Shown here one piece after another: positions 30,748 through 42,600 of a stretch of 64,000 nt of DNA (its first letter is position 1; every line of letters starts with the position of its first letter). Location: the NCBI GenBank assembly GCA_004565275.1, contig SDOX01000145.1:480215-544214 (forward strand). Reading direction: 5' to 3'. Made by a program: the position numbers and the translations under genes. Source of the DNA: Nannochloropsis salina CCMP1776. Lineage: Eukaryota; Sar; Eustigmatophyceae; Eustigmatales; Monodopsidaceae. The notes below the pieces were generated by a model. That model did not search any database. It worked only from the letters and a program-made list of their open reading frames with translations, and was not told where the DNA came from.

Positions 30748-31344
30748 CTAGCAGCCTGAAGGTACATAGTCAAGCAAAGGATCTTTTATGGCGGGAGTGA
30801 AATCGTAGTACAAGAATATCACCATCATCGCTTCGTCCTTCGCCCTCGTGTGAGCCGTAGGACCTAGTGCTGCTGTCTTGGACGCTGACTGTGCACTGAA
30901 AGATGCAGTCCTTATAGACGCTCTGGTTTTTGCTGGCATCGAGACAGCATTAGCCATGAGTAGCTCACAATTGGCTAGTGTCGTGTTGGAGGCACTATGC
31001 AGGTCAAGCGTGCGAGGAGGATGCCGGGAAACGTATACTGTCAGGTCTTTCATGGGACCATGCCGCATGATTAATGCAGAAGACAGGTTGGCCAATGTGG
31101 CGTCAGCAGGAAGGCAGAGGTCGAAAGAGGGCGATATGCTGGTAGGGACCTGGAGGAGGTTCATCTTGAGTAATAGAATGGGCACATTAAATTCAGGGGA
31201 CATGGTTGGACGAGGGGGGACAATCTGAACTTGCGATGGCGAAATCGGAGCCTTTTTAGAGCTTGATGTGGCTGCTGCTAAATGTTTATTTGATCGTTTA
31301 CGTCTTGTTTTTTCCCCTGCATGTTTTTGGGATTTGGGTGGCAT
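30748..31344 (-). CDS. Hypothetical 198-aa protein, possible ubiquitin-like fold
   Basis: I do not recognise the family with confidence. The ATG at 31344 starts a Lys/Arg-rich leader (MPPKSQKHAGEKTRRKRSNK) that looks like a nuclear or nucleic-acid-binding tail. The core PTSISPSFDLCLPADATLAN, then SALIMRHGPMKDLTVYVSR, has the beta-beta-helix rhythm of a ubiquitin-like domain. The C-terminus IFLYYDFTPAIKDPLLDYVP is hydrophobic and looks conserved in style. Composition is unlike the poly-Gly/Arg shadows common on antisense strands here, which argues for a real gene. It is convergent with the SPT20-like gene across the minisatellite spacer and divergent from the PAH-repeat gene. Confidence 0.6.
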   Translation of the reverse strand: MPPKSQKHAGEKTRRKRSNKHLAAATSSSKKAPISPSQVQIVPPRPTMSPEFNVPILLLKMNLLQVPTSISPSFDLCLPADATLANLSSALIMRHGPMKDLTVYVSRHPPRTLDLHSASNTTLANCELLMANAVSMPAKTRASIRTASFSAQSASKTAALGPTAHTRAKDEAMMVIFLYYDFTPAIKDPLLDYVPSGC

Positions 31345-32072
31345 CTGCTTAGAACCCAATAATGCCTGCGCCCAACAGAACAGAAATTTAGCCCTGACCT
31401 GGAAAATTGCATAAATTAAAAAGATTACTTAATTCTGGGACATGATGGACTCCTTCTATTTGTCACGTTTTTGAAAAAGATTACGCAGGCAAGCTACCAA
31501 GACTGCTTGTCTCCTGGAGATTTACCCCCCAAAAACAAACAATGCCCACAGCAGAATGTTAACACGTGAAATAAAAATGATACCCTCGAAGCCCTGATAC
31601 AAACGTAGCGAAAGAAATTGCAACGGAGGGAAAGGACGGAAACCCCCACAACATGTAACCTTCGCGTGAAATTTTTACCGAGCCCCGCGCGTTGCGTCAC
31701 GTCGGTCTGGGTACGTCTTTTTTTTGGTATTTTGAGTGTTGAGGTTTTGGTTTTCCGTGGGCGCCGCCCTTCGCCGACTCGGGCTCCGGGGGAGGGGGGA
31801 GCATCAAGTGCGCTTGACCTGAGTCGTAGGAAGTATACACGACATGACACCCGCCACGTAGCTGGTCCATACTTCTGCTCACATGTTTCCACCGCGCAAT
31901 GGTTCATAGGTGTCGCCGGCCCTATTGCTGTTGACGTGATTACGAGCTTCGGGTGCGTAGAAGAACCCCGGGTTCATCATAGCCCACACCTGCTTCGGCC
32001 CCCCGTGCCTTCACTCTTTCTGCCTTCCGTCTTCTCCACGCTTGTCGGGCCATTCCCACGGACTTTGGTGCC
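31345..32072. other. Divergent spacer, orphan / PAH-repeat gene
   Basis: Probable shared promoter region. No gene is supported. Confidence 0.5.
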
Positions 32073-35000
32073 ATGGATCGTCAAAATAAAGCAATGGGTG
32101 GCAGCGGCCTCCTCAGTGGGAATATGAGCAGTGGTCCGGGTGCTAGCGGTACCAACAGCCCAAGGCCCTCTCAACAACAGCAGCAGCCTCCCCCTCCTCT
32201 GCACTCGCGCCCGCGGGACATGCCCGTGGGGGCACCCCCTGTGTATCAACGTGAGTATGGAATGTCTGCATCGAGAATGAAAGGATGCACTAGTACGATA
32301 AATCTCGTCGAAGAGCTTTTGGCACGCAGAGAAAATGCATGGCGGAAGAAAGGGAGGGCGTTGCCACGGTCTGCTTCGTCCATCTTGAATGCCGATGCAA
32401 CAAAATTTAAAGCATGCGATGAGCCTTTTAGATCATTTATTCTGAACCTTGCACCAATCCATCCTTATCCCACAGGCCCTTCGCTGACAGGCGCGGGCCT
32501 CTTCACATCCGCAGGGGGCGGGATGGCAAGCCTCTTTGCCAACCCAAACTCCTCTCTCCCCGCCGCGTCCAGCAACTTCCAGGGTTTATACTCTGGGGGC
32601 AACGCTCACCTTATGAACAACAACGCGAGCAAGCCCGGGCAGGATTGGCACCGTGGCCTCCCCCCTCCTTCCTACTCTCTCCCCTACAGTGCTCCGAGCC
32701 CCGCTTTCGCCGGTCGTCCCTCCATGGCCCCGTCCCACGCAGCATTGATGCAGAACGCTCTGGCCTATCTGGAGCTCGTGCAACGCACCTTTGCGCACCA
32801 GCCCGACATATACGCCTCCTTTCTCAGCGTGATGAGGGAGCACAAGGAAGGGCGCCGGGATACCCCCAACCTCTGCGTGCAGGTCTCGCGCTTGTTCCAA
32901 GGGCAGGACTCCCTCCTCCGGGGCTTTCAAGACTTTTTGAGCGGGATCCACGCCGTCGACCCGCCCCTCCCATCCCCAGCCCCATCGGCCCCGTCGTCCT
33001 TCCCGAACTCCATGGGCCACCCCTCAGGGTATCGGGGATGGAACGCACGCCCCTCCGCCCCGCCCTCCCACCCTCCCTTCCTGCCCGGAGGAAACGGGAC
33101 CCGGCCCCCCCTGCAGACCGGCGTGGCGGAAGGCGGAGGGGAGGCGAATAAGGACGTGAGCATGGAGGACGCGGTCCTGTACATGGACCGGGTCAAGTCC
33201 GCCTACGCCGACAAGCCCGAGGTAGGCCCCTCCCTCCCTCCCGCCCTCCCCCCCTGCATCCCTCCCTCCCTTCCGCCCTCCTCTCCTGCCTCCCTCTCTG
33301 CCCCCCCCCGTGCTCCTTGTCGGTCTCTTTGTTTGTCCTTCCAGTCCGACATCTGCCCAGAGTGCGTTCCCTTCTGATGCCTTCCTCCCTCCCTCCCTCC
33401 CTCCCTCCCTCCCTCCCTCCAGACCTACGCCCGCTTTCTGGAGATCATCAAGAGCTTCCAAGACGAGCTCCCCGACACGGCCCGGGTACTGGAGGCCGTG
33501 ACGCAGATCTTTCAGGGACGGGAGGACTTGATCCAAGGCTTCAATTGCTTTCTCCCGGCGGCGCACCGTCTTCCTCCCCCCAAGGGCCTCCCAGGCGCCC
33601 GGGGGGGGGGAGAGGGGGGCAGTTTGCAGGGCGGGAGAGGGGGCGGAGGGGAGGGAGAGGGGGAGGCCGGGCAGGCACAGATGCAGGGGGCGATCGACTT
33701 CACGGACCAGGTGCGTGCGACCTTCCAGAACCAACCTGGCGTCTATTTGGAGTTTTTGCGGGTGATGCGGGCCTTCCAGGGGGGGGAGATGGGCATCGGG
33801 GAGGTGATGGAGCGGGTGGGGAGAATGTTCCAAGACCATCCCTTTCTCCTGGACGGTTTCAACCGCTTCCTCCCCCCGCAATACCGGATGCCCGCGCCGC
33901 AGGGCAAGGCGCCTGCCCGGGCCGAGGGCTGGGAGGGCGGGGAGGAGGACGTGGGGGAGGCGGACGCCCTCGACTATATGGATAGGGTTCGCTCCACCTT
34001 TACCGCCCGGCCCGAGGTGTACGTGGCGTTTCTAGAGGTCATGCGGGGCTTTCAGGCGGGGACCCTCCGCACGGAGGGCGTGATGCAAGAGGTGGGGAGG
34101 TTGTTTGCAGGCGAGGAGGCCCTGCTGCGTGGCTTCAACGCCTTCCTCCCCCATGGCTACCGAATGCCCTCCGTGCCGCCCTCCGCCCCGCCCTTGCAAC
34201 GGCCCTCCCCGCCTGGCGTGCAGGGAAGGGCCGTGTCGGGAGGAGGGGAAGAGAGCGGAGGAGGAGGAGGGGAGGGGGAGCGGGACGTGGAGTTTGCGGC
34301 GAATTTCATCGAGAACGTTCGAAACCGTTTCGCGGCAGATCCCGCCCGGTACCAGACCTTCCTGGAGGTGCTGCAGCGCCACGAGGAGGAAGGGAAGGAG
34401 GGCGGGCTGTCGGAGACGGAGCAGCTGGCCAAGACGGTCTCGGAGCTCTTCCGGGGCCACGAGGATCTCTTGAAAGACTTCGCACATTTTTTGCCGGGCC
34501 CAGTTCGGGCAGCCTTGGGGCTGATGGGGCCGGAGGAGGACGGGAAGGTTACGGAAGGGGAGGGGGGGGACGGCGAGGGGGAGGGCAAGAAGCCGGCGGA
34601 GGAGGAGGAAAAAGGCGGGGAGGAGGAGATGGGGATGGCCGACGCCTTCAAATTCCTCCAGCGGGTGCGTGAGAAGATAGGGGCGGAGAATGAGGAGAAG
34701 TACAACGAGTTCTTGGACGTGCTCCGGGGCTACGAGGAGAAGGAGATCGTCCCGGCGGAGGCGACGCGGCGGGTGGAGGCGTTACTGGGCGGGGACACGG
34801 AGCTGTGGGAGGAATTTAAGGGATTTCTCCCGGACGTGGGGAGGCGCGAGGAGGAGGACGAGGACGAGGACGAGGAGGAGGAGGACGAGGGGGAGGAGGA
34901 GGAGGAGGAGGAGGAGGGAAGGGAGGAGGTGGAGTCGTTGCTGGTGAAGGTGCGTGCTTTCTTCGCAAAACGTCCCACGGAAGGGACGCGGCTGGTGGAA

Positions 35001-36308
35001 GCGATGGAGGGGGTGATGAATATGGAAGGGGGCCGGGGAGGTTCAGGGTCGGACCGAAAGAAGAAATGGGAGGAGACGAAAGAGAGTGTCTGGCAAGTGG
35101 CGAGGGAGGTGCTGAAGGAGGAGGGGGAGGAAGGTGGGTTACGGAAGGAGTTGGAGGAATGGATGGCGGGGAAGGAGGGGGAGAAAAGGAAGGAGGTAGG
35201 GTCGGGGGACCAAGCGGGTGGTGTGGTGGAGGGAGCGGCCCGAGCCGGAGGAGGGGAAAGAGCAGATGCCAGGGGGAAGGAAGGGGGGATGGATGTTGAA
35301 ACAGGAGGGCAGGCGGGAGGGGAAGGAGGGAGGGGGACAGGAAGGGGAGGAAGAGAGGGGAAGGAGGAAGAGGAGGTTGGGAGGGGCGAGGGAGGAGCAG
35401 AGAAAGGGACTGAGAAAGAAAATTCCCCGAGGGGGAAGAAGCGGAAAGCAGGAGAGGGCGAAGAGGGGGAGGGGGAGGGGGAGGGGGAGGAGGAAGAGGA
35501 AGGGGAGGAAGAGGAGCTTGTGATCATGGACGAGGACATGACGGACGACGAGGAAGGGAATGAGGAGGGGGGAGAGAAGAACGCCGGGGAGGGAGCGGAG
35601 AAGGAGCAGGAGGGAAAAGAGGGAGAGGGAGGGGGAGGGAAGGGCGCGGAGGAGGACGGGGGAGAAGGCGATCCGGGAATAGGGCCCAAAGAAAGTCGCA
35701 AGAAAGAGGCTTCGGGAGGCGAGGCATCAGGGGACGAGGTCGATCCGAAGGGGAAAGGGAAAAGGGAGGTAGGAGAAGGGCGGGACGGAGGGCGGGAAGG
35801 AGGGTCAGAGGAGACGGGTGAGGGGGAGACTTCCGGGGCGGTGGGGACAGGGAAAGTACCCGCTCTGGGAAAGGAAGGAGGGAGGGAAGGAGGAGGTGAA
35901 GAGGGCGGCGAGCCCGGTGGGGGCCATGAAGGAAGTAGTCCCGGAGCCGGGAAGCCTTGCCTGTCCACGTCCACTCCACACTCTTCTCCTCCCTCGGTCA
36001 GTTCCTCCTCGGGCCCTCGGAGACGGAGTTTGGCGGAGGTGATGGGGAAGGAAGGGGCGGTGGAGGTGATGGGACAGGAAGGGGCGGTGGAGGTGATGGG
36101 AAAGGAAGAGGCGGGGCCAGCGGACGGGGAGGGCCGAAGCAGCAACCACACGGACCTCCGACAGGACAAGGCCTCGAGTCCCGTGCCAGGCAACCTCCTG
36201 AAGGGAGGAGGGAGCGACGAGGGCGGGAAGGAGGGCGGGAGGGAGGGCGGACAGGAGGGCGGGAAGGAAGGCCTGTCTAGGGCGGACTCAAGCCCATCGG
36301 GCTTGTAG
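32073..36308 (+). CDS. SIN3-like protein with six PAH repeats and acidic tail, no HDAC-interaction domain
   Basis: Exons 32073-32250, 32476-33221 and 33423-36308 (1269 aa). The second intron is filled with CCCT units and splits the second repeat; joining it restores SAYADKPE/TYARFLEIIKSF. Six paired-amphipathic-helix units follow each other, each with the core (F/Y)-x2-V-x3-F...Y-x2-FL-x-(V/I)-(M/I/L)...LF-x-G-x2-x-LL-x-(G/D)-F-x2-FLP. Units 3 and 4 are the most alike (GFNRFLPPQYRMP and GFNAFLPHGYRMP). A degenerate seventh (LVKVRAFFAKRP) follows. PAH domains bind transcription-factor helices in SIN3 co-repressors. The remaining ~500 residues are Glu/Gly/Lys low complexity with a nine-residue VMGKEGAVE repeat. 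The conserved SIN3 domain that docks histone deacetylase is absent. A Gln/Pro N-terminus precedes the first repeat. Confidence 0.88.
33222..33422 (+). repeat. Intron made of CCCT units
   Basis: Intron 2 of the PAH-repeat gene. It has CCCT-rich tracts just after the GTAGG donor and directly before the AG acceptor. The antisense strand is GGGA-repeat and could fold as a G-quadruplex. Confidence 0.85.
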
Positions 36309-36628
36309 GAGTGAGAGATGTGACGGCGCCGGGTGGAAGGCTCGCTCGGTCGGATGGAGGCGCGGGGAGGGGAGGGAGGGAATTCTGCGGGCGGGATCCG
36401 GGCCTTTTCAGGGGGGAATCAGGGCGTGGGTGGGCCAGAGAGCCGCGTGGGGAGGGGTGGACTTTTCCGAGTTGTTGCTGGGGAGAAAGCGACCCGGAGG
36501 CTGGCCGTGCGCGCGTGGCGTTGTTGCATGGGCCACAGAGAAGAAAGCGATCGACAGCCGAAGGCTCCCCCGCCAGCCCTCTTCTGCCTGTGTTGTTGGG
36601 CGTCTTTGTTCATGCCTTTTTTTCACTT
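36309..36628. other. Convergent spacer
   Basis: Short G-rich 3'-to-3' spacer. No gene is seen. Confidence 0.6.
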
Positions 36629-38736
36629 TCATTTCTTTTCCGTACCCCCCCCCTTTTGTGGCCGCCTTTCTTTCCTCCTCTTCGCCTTCTCGACATCCCA
36701 CGCCGTCCGCGTCGAAATCCTTCCCCTCACCCGCCCTCCCTCCCTCCCTCCCTCCCTCCCCTTCTTCTTCCCCCCTTTCTTCAACCCCGCCATCCACGCA
36801 GGGACCTGCCCCCCACTCAGCTTGATCACGTTCGCGATCGCCCGGAGCGATCCTCCCTCCTCCATGTCCCTCTCAGTCCAAAAGGTCACGGCCCTCCCCG
36901 CCCTCCCCGCCCTCCCCGTCCGCCCCACCCGATGGACGTAGGTGACGCAAGAGGGGGGAAGGTCGTAATTGACCACCACGTTCACCGCCCGAAGGTCCAG
37001 GCCCCGTGCACACAGGTCCGTGCACAGCAACACCCACACGGCCCCAGCCCTGACCTTCTCCAGGAGCGCCGCCCGTTGCTCCGAGCTTCTGCCCGCGTGC
37101 ATCACGTCCACGCGGAGGTGATCGTAGCAGAGTTCGTGGTAGAGCTCCCGGGCCCGCTCCTTGCTCTCCAAGAACACCAAGATGGGGGGAAGGACTCCCT
37201 GCTTCAACAGCTGTCGGAGGGCCAAGAGCTTCCCCTCCTCCCGCCCAACAAACACCAATTCTTGCGTCACGGATTCGGGGACGGCGGCCGCGTGCGTGTA
37301 GTTGGAACGGTTGGATGCCAGACCGACCGACACGGAGACGGGATCTCGCAGCACACTGCTCGCCAAGTCATGGATCAGCGGGGGGAGCGTGGCGGAGAAG
37401 AGGGCGCGCTGTACCTCCGGGTATGTACAGGCGGCCAAGATCTCGTCCACCTGCCCGAGGAAACTTTTGTCGGGTTCCAAGGATTCGCCCGCCGTATTTT
37501 TCTTCCCTTCTCGCCCCAATTCAAACAGCTTGTCCGCTTCGTCCAAAATGACAGCCCGGACCCGCCTCAAGTCCACCTTTCCCTCCCGCAGGGCCTGGAG
37601 CAGACGCATCGGCGTCGCGACCAGGAGATCATACCCGGAGAATACCCCTTGACCTGCCCCATCCTTGGTCGCCGCCAGCGCCTTGGACACCACCGCGACT
37701 TTAAAGGCCCTTCCAGCCGCCAACCGTTGCACTTCCCCACAAATTTGCGAGGCGAGTTCCCGGGTGGGGGCCAGGAGGAGGGCTCGTGGGCCGTTTCGCA
37801 GGAGCTTGGCCTCGGACTTTTCGAGACGTAGGAGGGTGGGGAGGACGAAGGCGGCCGTTTTCCCCGACCCCGTGGGGGCGGTGGCCAGGAGGTCGCGGCC
37901 CATGGCCAGGACGGGCAGTGCTTGCATCTGTATGGGCGTGGGCTCTTTCCACTGGGAGGACTCGATGTTCCTCAGCAACGTCCGCTTGAGAGAGGCGTCG
38001 GGGCAAGGGAGGAGGGAGAAGGAAGGAAGGCAGTCCGGCACGTTCTCCCCCCGGGCTTTGATCCGCAACCGTCGACGGAAGGCCCGCATCTCGTCCTCCT
38101 CGTGCTGGCGTCGAGTCCCATTTAAAACCAGGGTCGGGGCGGAACCAGAAATGGTCACGGAGGAAGAGGAGGAGGAGGAGGAGGAGGAGGACGAGGAGGA
38201 GGCATCACTGTCCTCGCCCGTATCCTCCTTCCATTGTACGCCCTTCTTTTTCTTGCGGAAAAGGGAGGGAGTCTGTGACGTGGCGCCCGGGTCGTCTGGA
38301 CAAGGCCTCCCTTCTTGCTTATCCCGCTTCCGCCGCCCAGTCCCCATCCCAGCATCCTTGTCGCGTGCACACCCGTGCCCTCCATCTACATGCCCTTTCT
38401 TTGAACCGTGCAAGCGAAGCTCGTCGTCAGTCGCTTCCTTCTCCTCGCCTCTACCCTCCTCTTTCTCCCTGCCTTTTCCCCCATCCTCCCGCCCCCCCCC
38501 CGTGGTCTTTTTTTCTTTTGTTCGTCCGGCAACGCCGCAGACCGGAAGAAATCCAATGCTGCGGACGGAGACGATGTTATCGTGTTCGTGGGTGGACCGC
38601 AGGTTGACAGGAATGGTGATGACAGGGAAAGGCTTGTACGTGTCCCATGATGCTTGTTGGCGGCAGCACTAGCACCGGATTCAGACGTCGTCTTAAACTT
38701 TGTCCCCGCCCGAAGGGCTCTAAATAAATCCTCCAT
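36629..38736 (-). CDS. DEAD-box RNA helicase DDX52/ROK1, frame broken at a C10 run
   Basis: ROK1/DDX52 helicases act in 40S ribosome assembly in the nucleolus. The ATG at 38736 gives MEDLFRALRAGTKF, the family N-terminus, followed by ALDFFRSAAL. The helicase core is in another frame: Q motif (WKEPTPIQMQALPVL), Walker A (APTGSGKT), Ia (PTRELASQI), DEAD (VILDEADKLFE), SAT (FSATLP), and the C-terminal ILVFLESKERA, CTDLCARGLDL and HRVGRTGRAGRAG. The switch falls at ten C (38492-38501), after which the core frame reads through an acidic linker (EEKEATDDELRLHGSKKG) without a stop. I therefore treat the two open frames as one gene with a one-base assembly error; the span is 2108 bases. A poly-Ser run from a GGA microsatellite precedes the core. 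The tail is basic. Confidence 0.88.
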
Positions 38737-39637
38737 CAAGCAAAGCTCTATGAGAATTGTATCAAATTATTAGGTGAGATTAAGTAAAGGTACCACCATG
38801 CCACATTGATTATCGATCCCGATGGAACACAGCAGCCAGGATACTAAAATATGATCAAGTAAGTCTCTCTGATAAGTGCCACAACGGACACAACAGAGGC
38901 CTCTGGACCTGTGGATAACCAATAAACAAGCGAGACAGCAAGGCACAATGCCGGATGGTGACTTTCTGGATCAGTGAACATTCCAATTGCGTGCAAATCG
39001 GCTTGTCATGACCTTTCCCGGAACATCAGTGGCCTCCACCCACTCCATTTCTGAAGCTTGTCAACATAATTTTCATAGGAAGTTGCGGTATTTCCATCCA
39101 TGGACACGCGCCACGACCAAATAGTGTCAGTTGGACCCTCTTGCCCCTTCAGTCACACCGGGGTGTGGTTTAGGATGGTGTAACCATTATTTTGTCACGA
39201 AAGACACACGTCTCAAGGGGCTGGCGTCGCCGCTTCGCCGTATTTAACAGAGCAGACTTGTACACTCACGCCTTCAAGCACACTGCGAACTTGCAAGGAA
39301 ACAAGCTTTGTCCGGGGCGTCGACCATCTCTGTACTCATCTTTTTCTCCCTACGCTCCCAGTACACTCGTTCACAGGCTTACGAAGTGAGGGAAACGAAA
39401 TCAAAAATTGAGGCTTTAAATTATTCTGCCACACCAGCATCACCCCAAGGGCACCTCTCCCTTGCCCCTCTGGGGACCCTCTGAAAGAACCAATTTAGCT
39501 TCTGCTATTGAATTTGGCGTAAAATATACCATACCGACGCGGCTCTTCAGGCACGCGGACGTTTGACCAGGCCTGGCGGGTGCAACACACGCTCTAGGCA
39601 CACGGTTGCCGCCCGTTGCGCAGCGGCAACAGAGACG
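38737..39637. other. Divergent spacer, DDX52 / kinase
   Basis: No gene is supported. Likely 5' regions of both neighbours. Confidence 0.5.
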
Positions 39638-42600
39638 ATGTTGCAATTTTGCGCAGCGCGGCCTGACTCGGCCAGGACAGTCTCCATGGTCCGAGCGATG
39701 GGGACAAGCACCATACGGTCAAGGCTCGCGACCAGAAGAGGCACCTTTATCTCACGTCTGGCCGCATCAAGCGGCATGAGGAACACCTCAGACCCTGCCC
39801 GCCGTACCCGATTCTTCAGCAACGAGAGCAGAGTCCTTGGACGCCAAGGCCTTTGCAGTGTCCAAGACAAGAAGGGTAGCATCCTGACCCCAGGAAGAAT
39901 AAGACGTCGGGCGTGGCAATCACCTGCAGCTCACGTTACCCCGGCCAGCGCCTCAAGCTCTGCGTGCTTTCTCTTATCCGAAACCCTCCCTCCGTCCATC
40001 CTCGCCACTCTCTCCCCCTCCTCCTCCTCCTCCTCCTCCTCCTCCTCCTCCTCCTCCTCCTCCTCCTCCTCCTTCTGGGCCACACCTTCCTTCTCCAGCC
40101 TGGCGGTCCTCCTCCTGGGGCTAGGCTGGACGGGGTGCCTGCTGCAAGCTCCGCCCGGGGAATGTCGCGCCCTTCGGAACATCCACGAGTTCTACAAGAT
40201 CGTCGAGAAGCCCATTGGCGCCGGCGGCTTTGGGGTCGTGTGCGTGGGCTCGCACCGGGAGACGGGGGAGGTGGTGGCGATCAAACAGCTGCCCAAGAAG
40301 GCGATCCGGGAGCTTAAGGTGATGACGGAGGTGGACATCCTCCGGCTGGCGGGCGAGCACCGGAACATCATCGGCTTCAGAGACCTCTTCCAGGACGAGG
40401 AGAACTGGTACATCGTGATGGAGATGGCGGAGGGGGGCGAGCTTTTCGACCGGCTGGTGGAACGGGGCGCCTACTCGGAGGCCCAGGCAAGTGAGATCAT
40501 GCGGGAGATCGTCGACGCGGTCTCCTACCTGCACCAGCAGGGCATCGTCCACTGCGACTTGAAGCCCGAGAACCTCTTGCTCGCCACCAAGGCCAGCGAC
40601 ACCAGCAACATGCGCCTGGTCGACTTTGGCTCCGCGTTTCGGGCGGATTCGGGGAAACTCGTGTCCAAAAAAGGCACAGGGACCATCGCCTACTCCGCGC
40701 CCGAGGTCATCTCGGGGCGCCCTTGTGGCTACAAAGCGGACGTGTGGGCCCTTGGTGTCTTGATGTACATCCTCCTCTCCGGTACGTCCCCCTCCCTCCC
40801 TCCCTCCCTCCCTTCCTTCCTCTCTCTTCCCTACGCTCCCTTTCCAAGGGCGCGCGGGTGTCCCGCATAAAGCCTCCCCGCCTGCGCGAGGCTCACGTAT
40901 CCACTCCTGCTTTTTGCATCGCTCCACCCCTAACGCGTGGCCCTCCCTCCCTCCCTCCCTCCCGCCCTCCCTCCCCTCCTCCCTTCCTCCCCCCCTCCCT
41001 CCCTTTCTCTTCCTCCCTCAGGCTACCACCCTTTTGACCCCTTGAACGACGCCAACGACGACCAGATCGGGGCGCGCATCGTCAAGGAGAAAGAGAAATA
41101 CGTCTCGTTCGAGCAGCCCGTCTGGGAACGGATCTCCCCCCAGGCCAAAATGCTGGTGAAACGCTTGCTCTCCTCGGACGCGCAGACACGACCCACTGCC
41201 CAGGTAGGTTGAGGGCGAGGGGGAGGAAGGGGTTGGGGGCGAGGGGGAGGAAGGGGTTGGGGGCGGGGGCAGGGGGTAGGAGGGAAAAGTGGGAAAGTCT
41301 GGGAGGCTATCGGGGAAGACGGAACGTGAGGGAGGAAGCGGGATGGCGGTGTGTCGGTCGATAAACCTACGGAGGGTACATCCGGGTATCGTCTTCGGGT
41401 CATGGCCCGCGGATGCCTGTAACCCCAAGGCGTCGGCGGTGGGGGGGAGTCTAGAGGTGGGGTGTTAAGGTAGGGGGGGGCGTATGAGGGAAAGAAGATC
41501 TAGCGCGCGAGAGTCTGGCGTCGCCAAACACGACAAAGACGCAGGGATGGGTCCTGGGGAACCAACCCTCTCTCCCTCCCTCCCTCCCTCCCTCCCTCCC
41601 TCCCTCCCTCCCTCCCTCAGGAACTTCTCCATGACCCCTGGATCGCCGGAGGCACCGAGCTGTCCCGCGAACCGCTAGAGGAGAGTGTGGAGAATCTGCG
41701 GTGCGTCCGTCTTCCTCCCTCTTTCCCGGCCCTTCCCCCTGCCTCTATCCCTTCCTCCTTTCCCTCCGCTTCGTCGCACTCACCCTCCCCTCCCCTCCCT
41801 CCCTCTTTCCCTCCCTCCCTCCTTCCACACCTCAGGAAATTCCACCGCGGCCGCCGTCGCCTCAAGGCTTTGATGCTGGTGGTGATGGCCGGCTTTGCCA
41901 ATGAGCCCGCCAGGGACGCGCCCCTGGTCTCTCAAGAGGAGGGAGGAAGGGAAGGAGGGAGGGAAGGAGGGAGGGAGGGGGGGAAGGAGGAAGGGGGTCA
42001 CAAGCGAGCATGGGCCCAGTCGTGGTCGAGCAAGATGTCCACCACATTGCGGTTGAAAGGGGAAGGGAGGGAGGGGGGGAGGGAGGGGGGGAGGGAGGGC
42101 GGGAGGGAGGGCGAGGAAGGGGGGCGTCGGCCTGCGGACCGAGACATGCCCTTGGAGGCCGGCGTCCTGTCCTCGTCCCCCTCCTCCTCCCCGTCCTCCC
42201 CCCTTCCTCCGCCCCTTCCTCCGCCCCTTCCTCCTCTCGCCTCCCCCGTGGCACAGTCACCGCTGACGCTCTGGGCTCGAGACGGGCGGCGGTCCGGGTA
42301 CTGGATCCAGAGAATAAAGGCTTCGTGACCGAGCAAGACTTGGCTCGCGTCCTGGCTGTCCTGGGGGAGGACCTGAGCGAGAAGGTGGCCTTCCTTTTCC
42401 CTCCCTCCCTCCCTCCCTTTCCCTCCCTCCCTCCCTCCCTCCCTCCCTTTCCCTCCCTCCCTCCCTCCCTTCCTCTTTTCCTCCCCTCCTCCCTCCCTCC
42501 CTATCCTCCCTCCCTCTCGGGGGCTTCCTTCCTCCTTCCTCCTCCTTGTCATTCGCATCGCGCTTGGCATGTTCCCCTTCCTGTCCCCCTCATCTCCCAC

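Noticed and set aside
36311-37831. Plus-strand 506-codon frame opposite DDX52
   Set aside because: It mirrors the helicase coding strand and has no motifs of its own.
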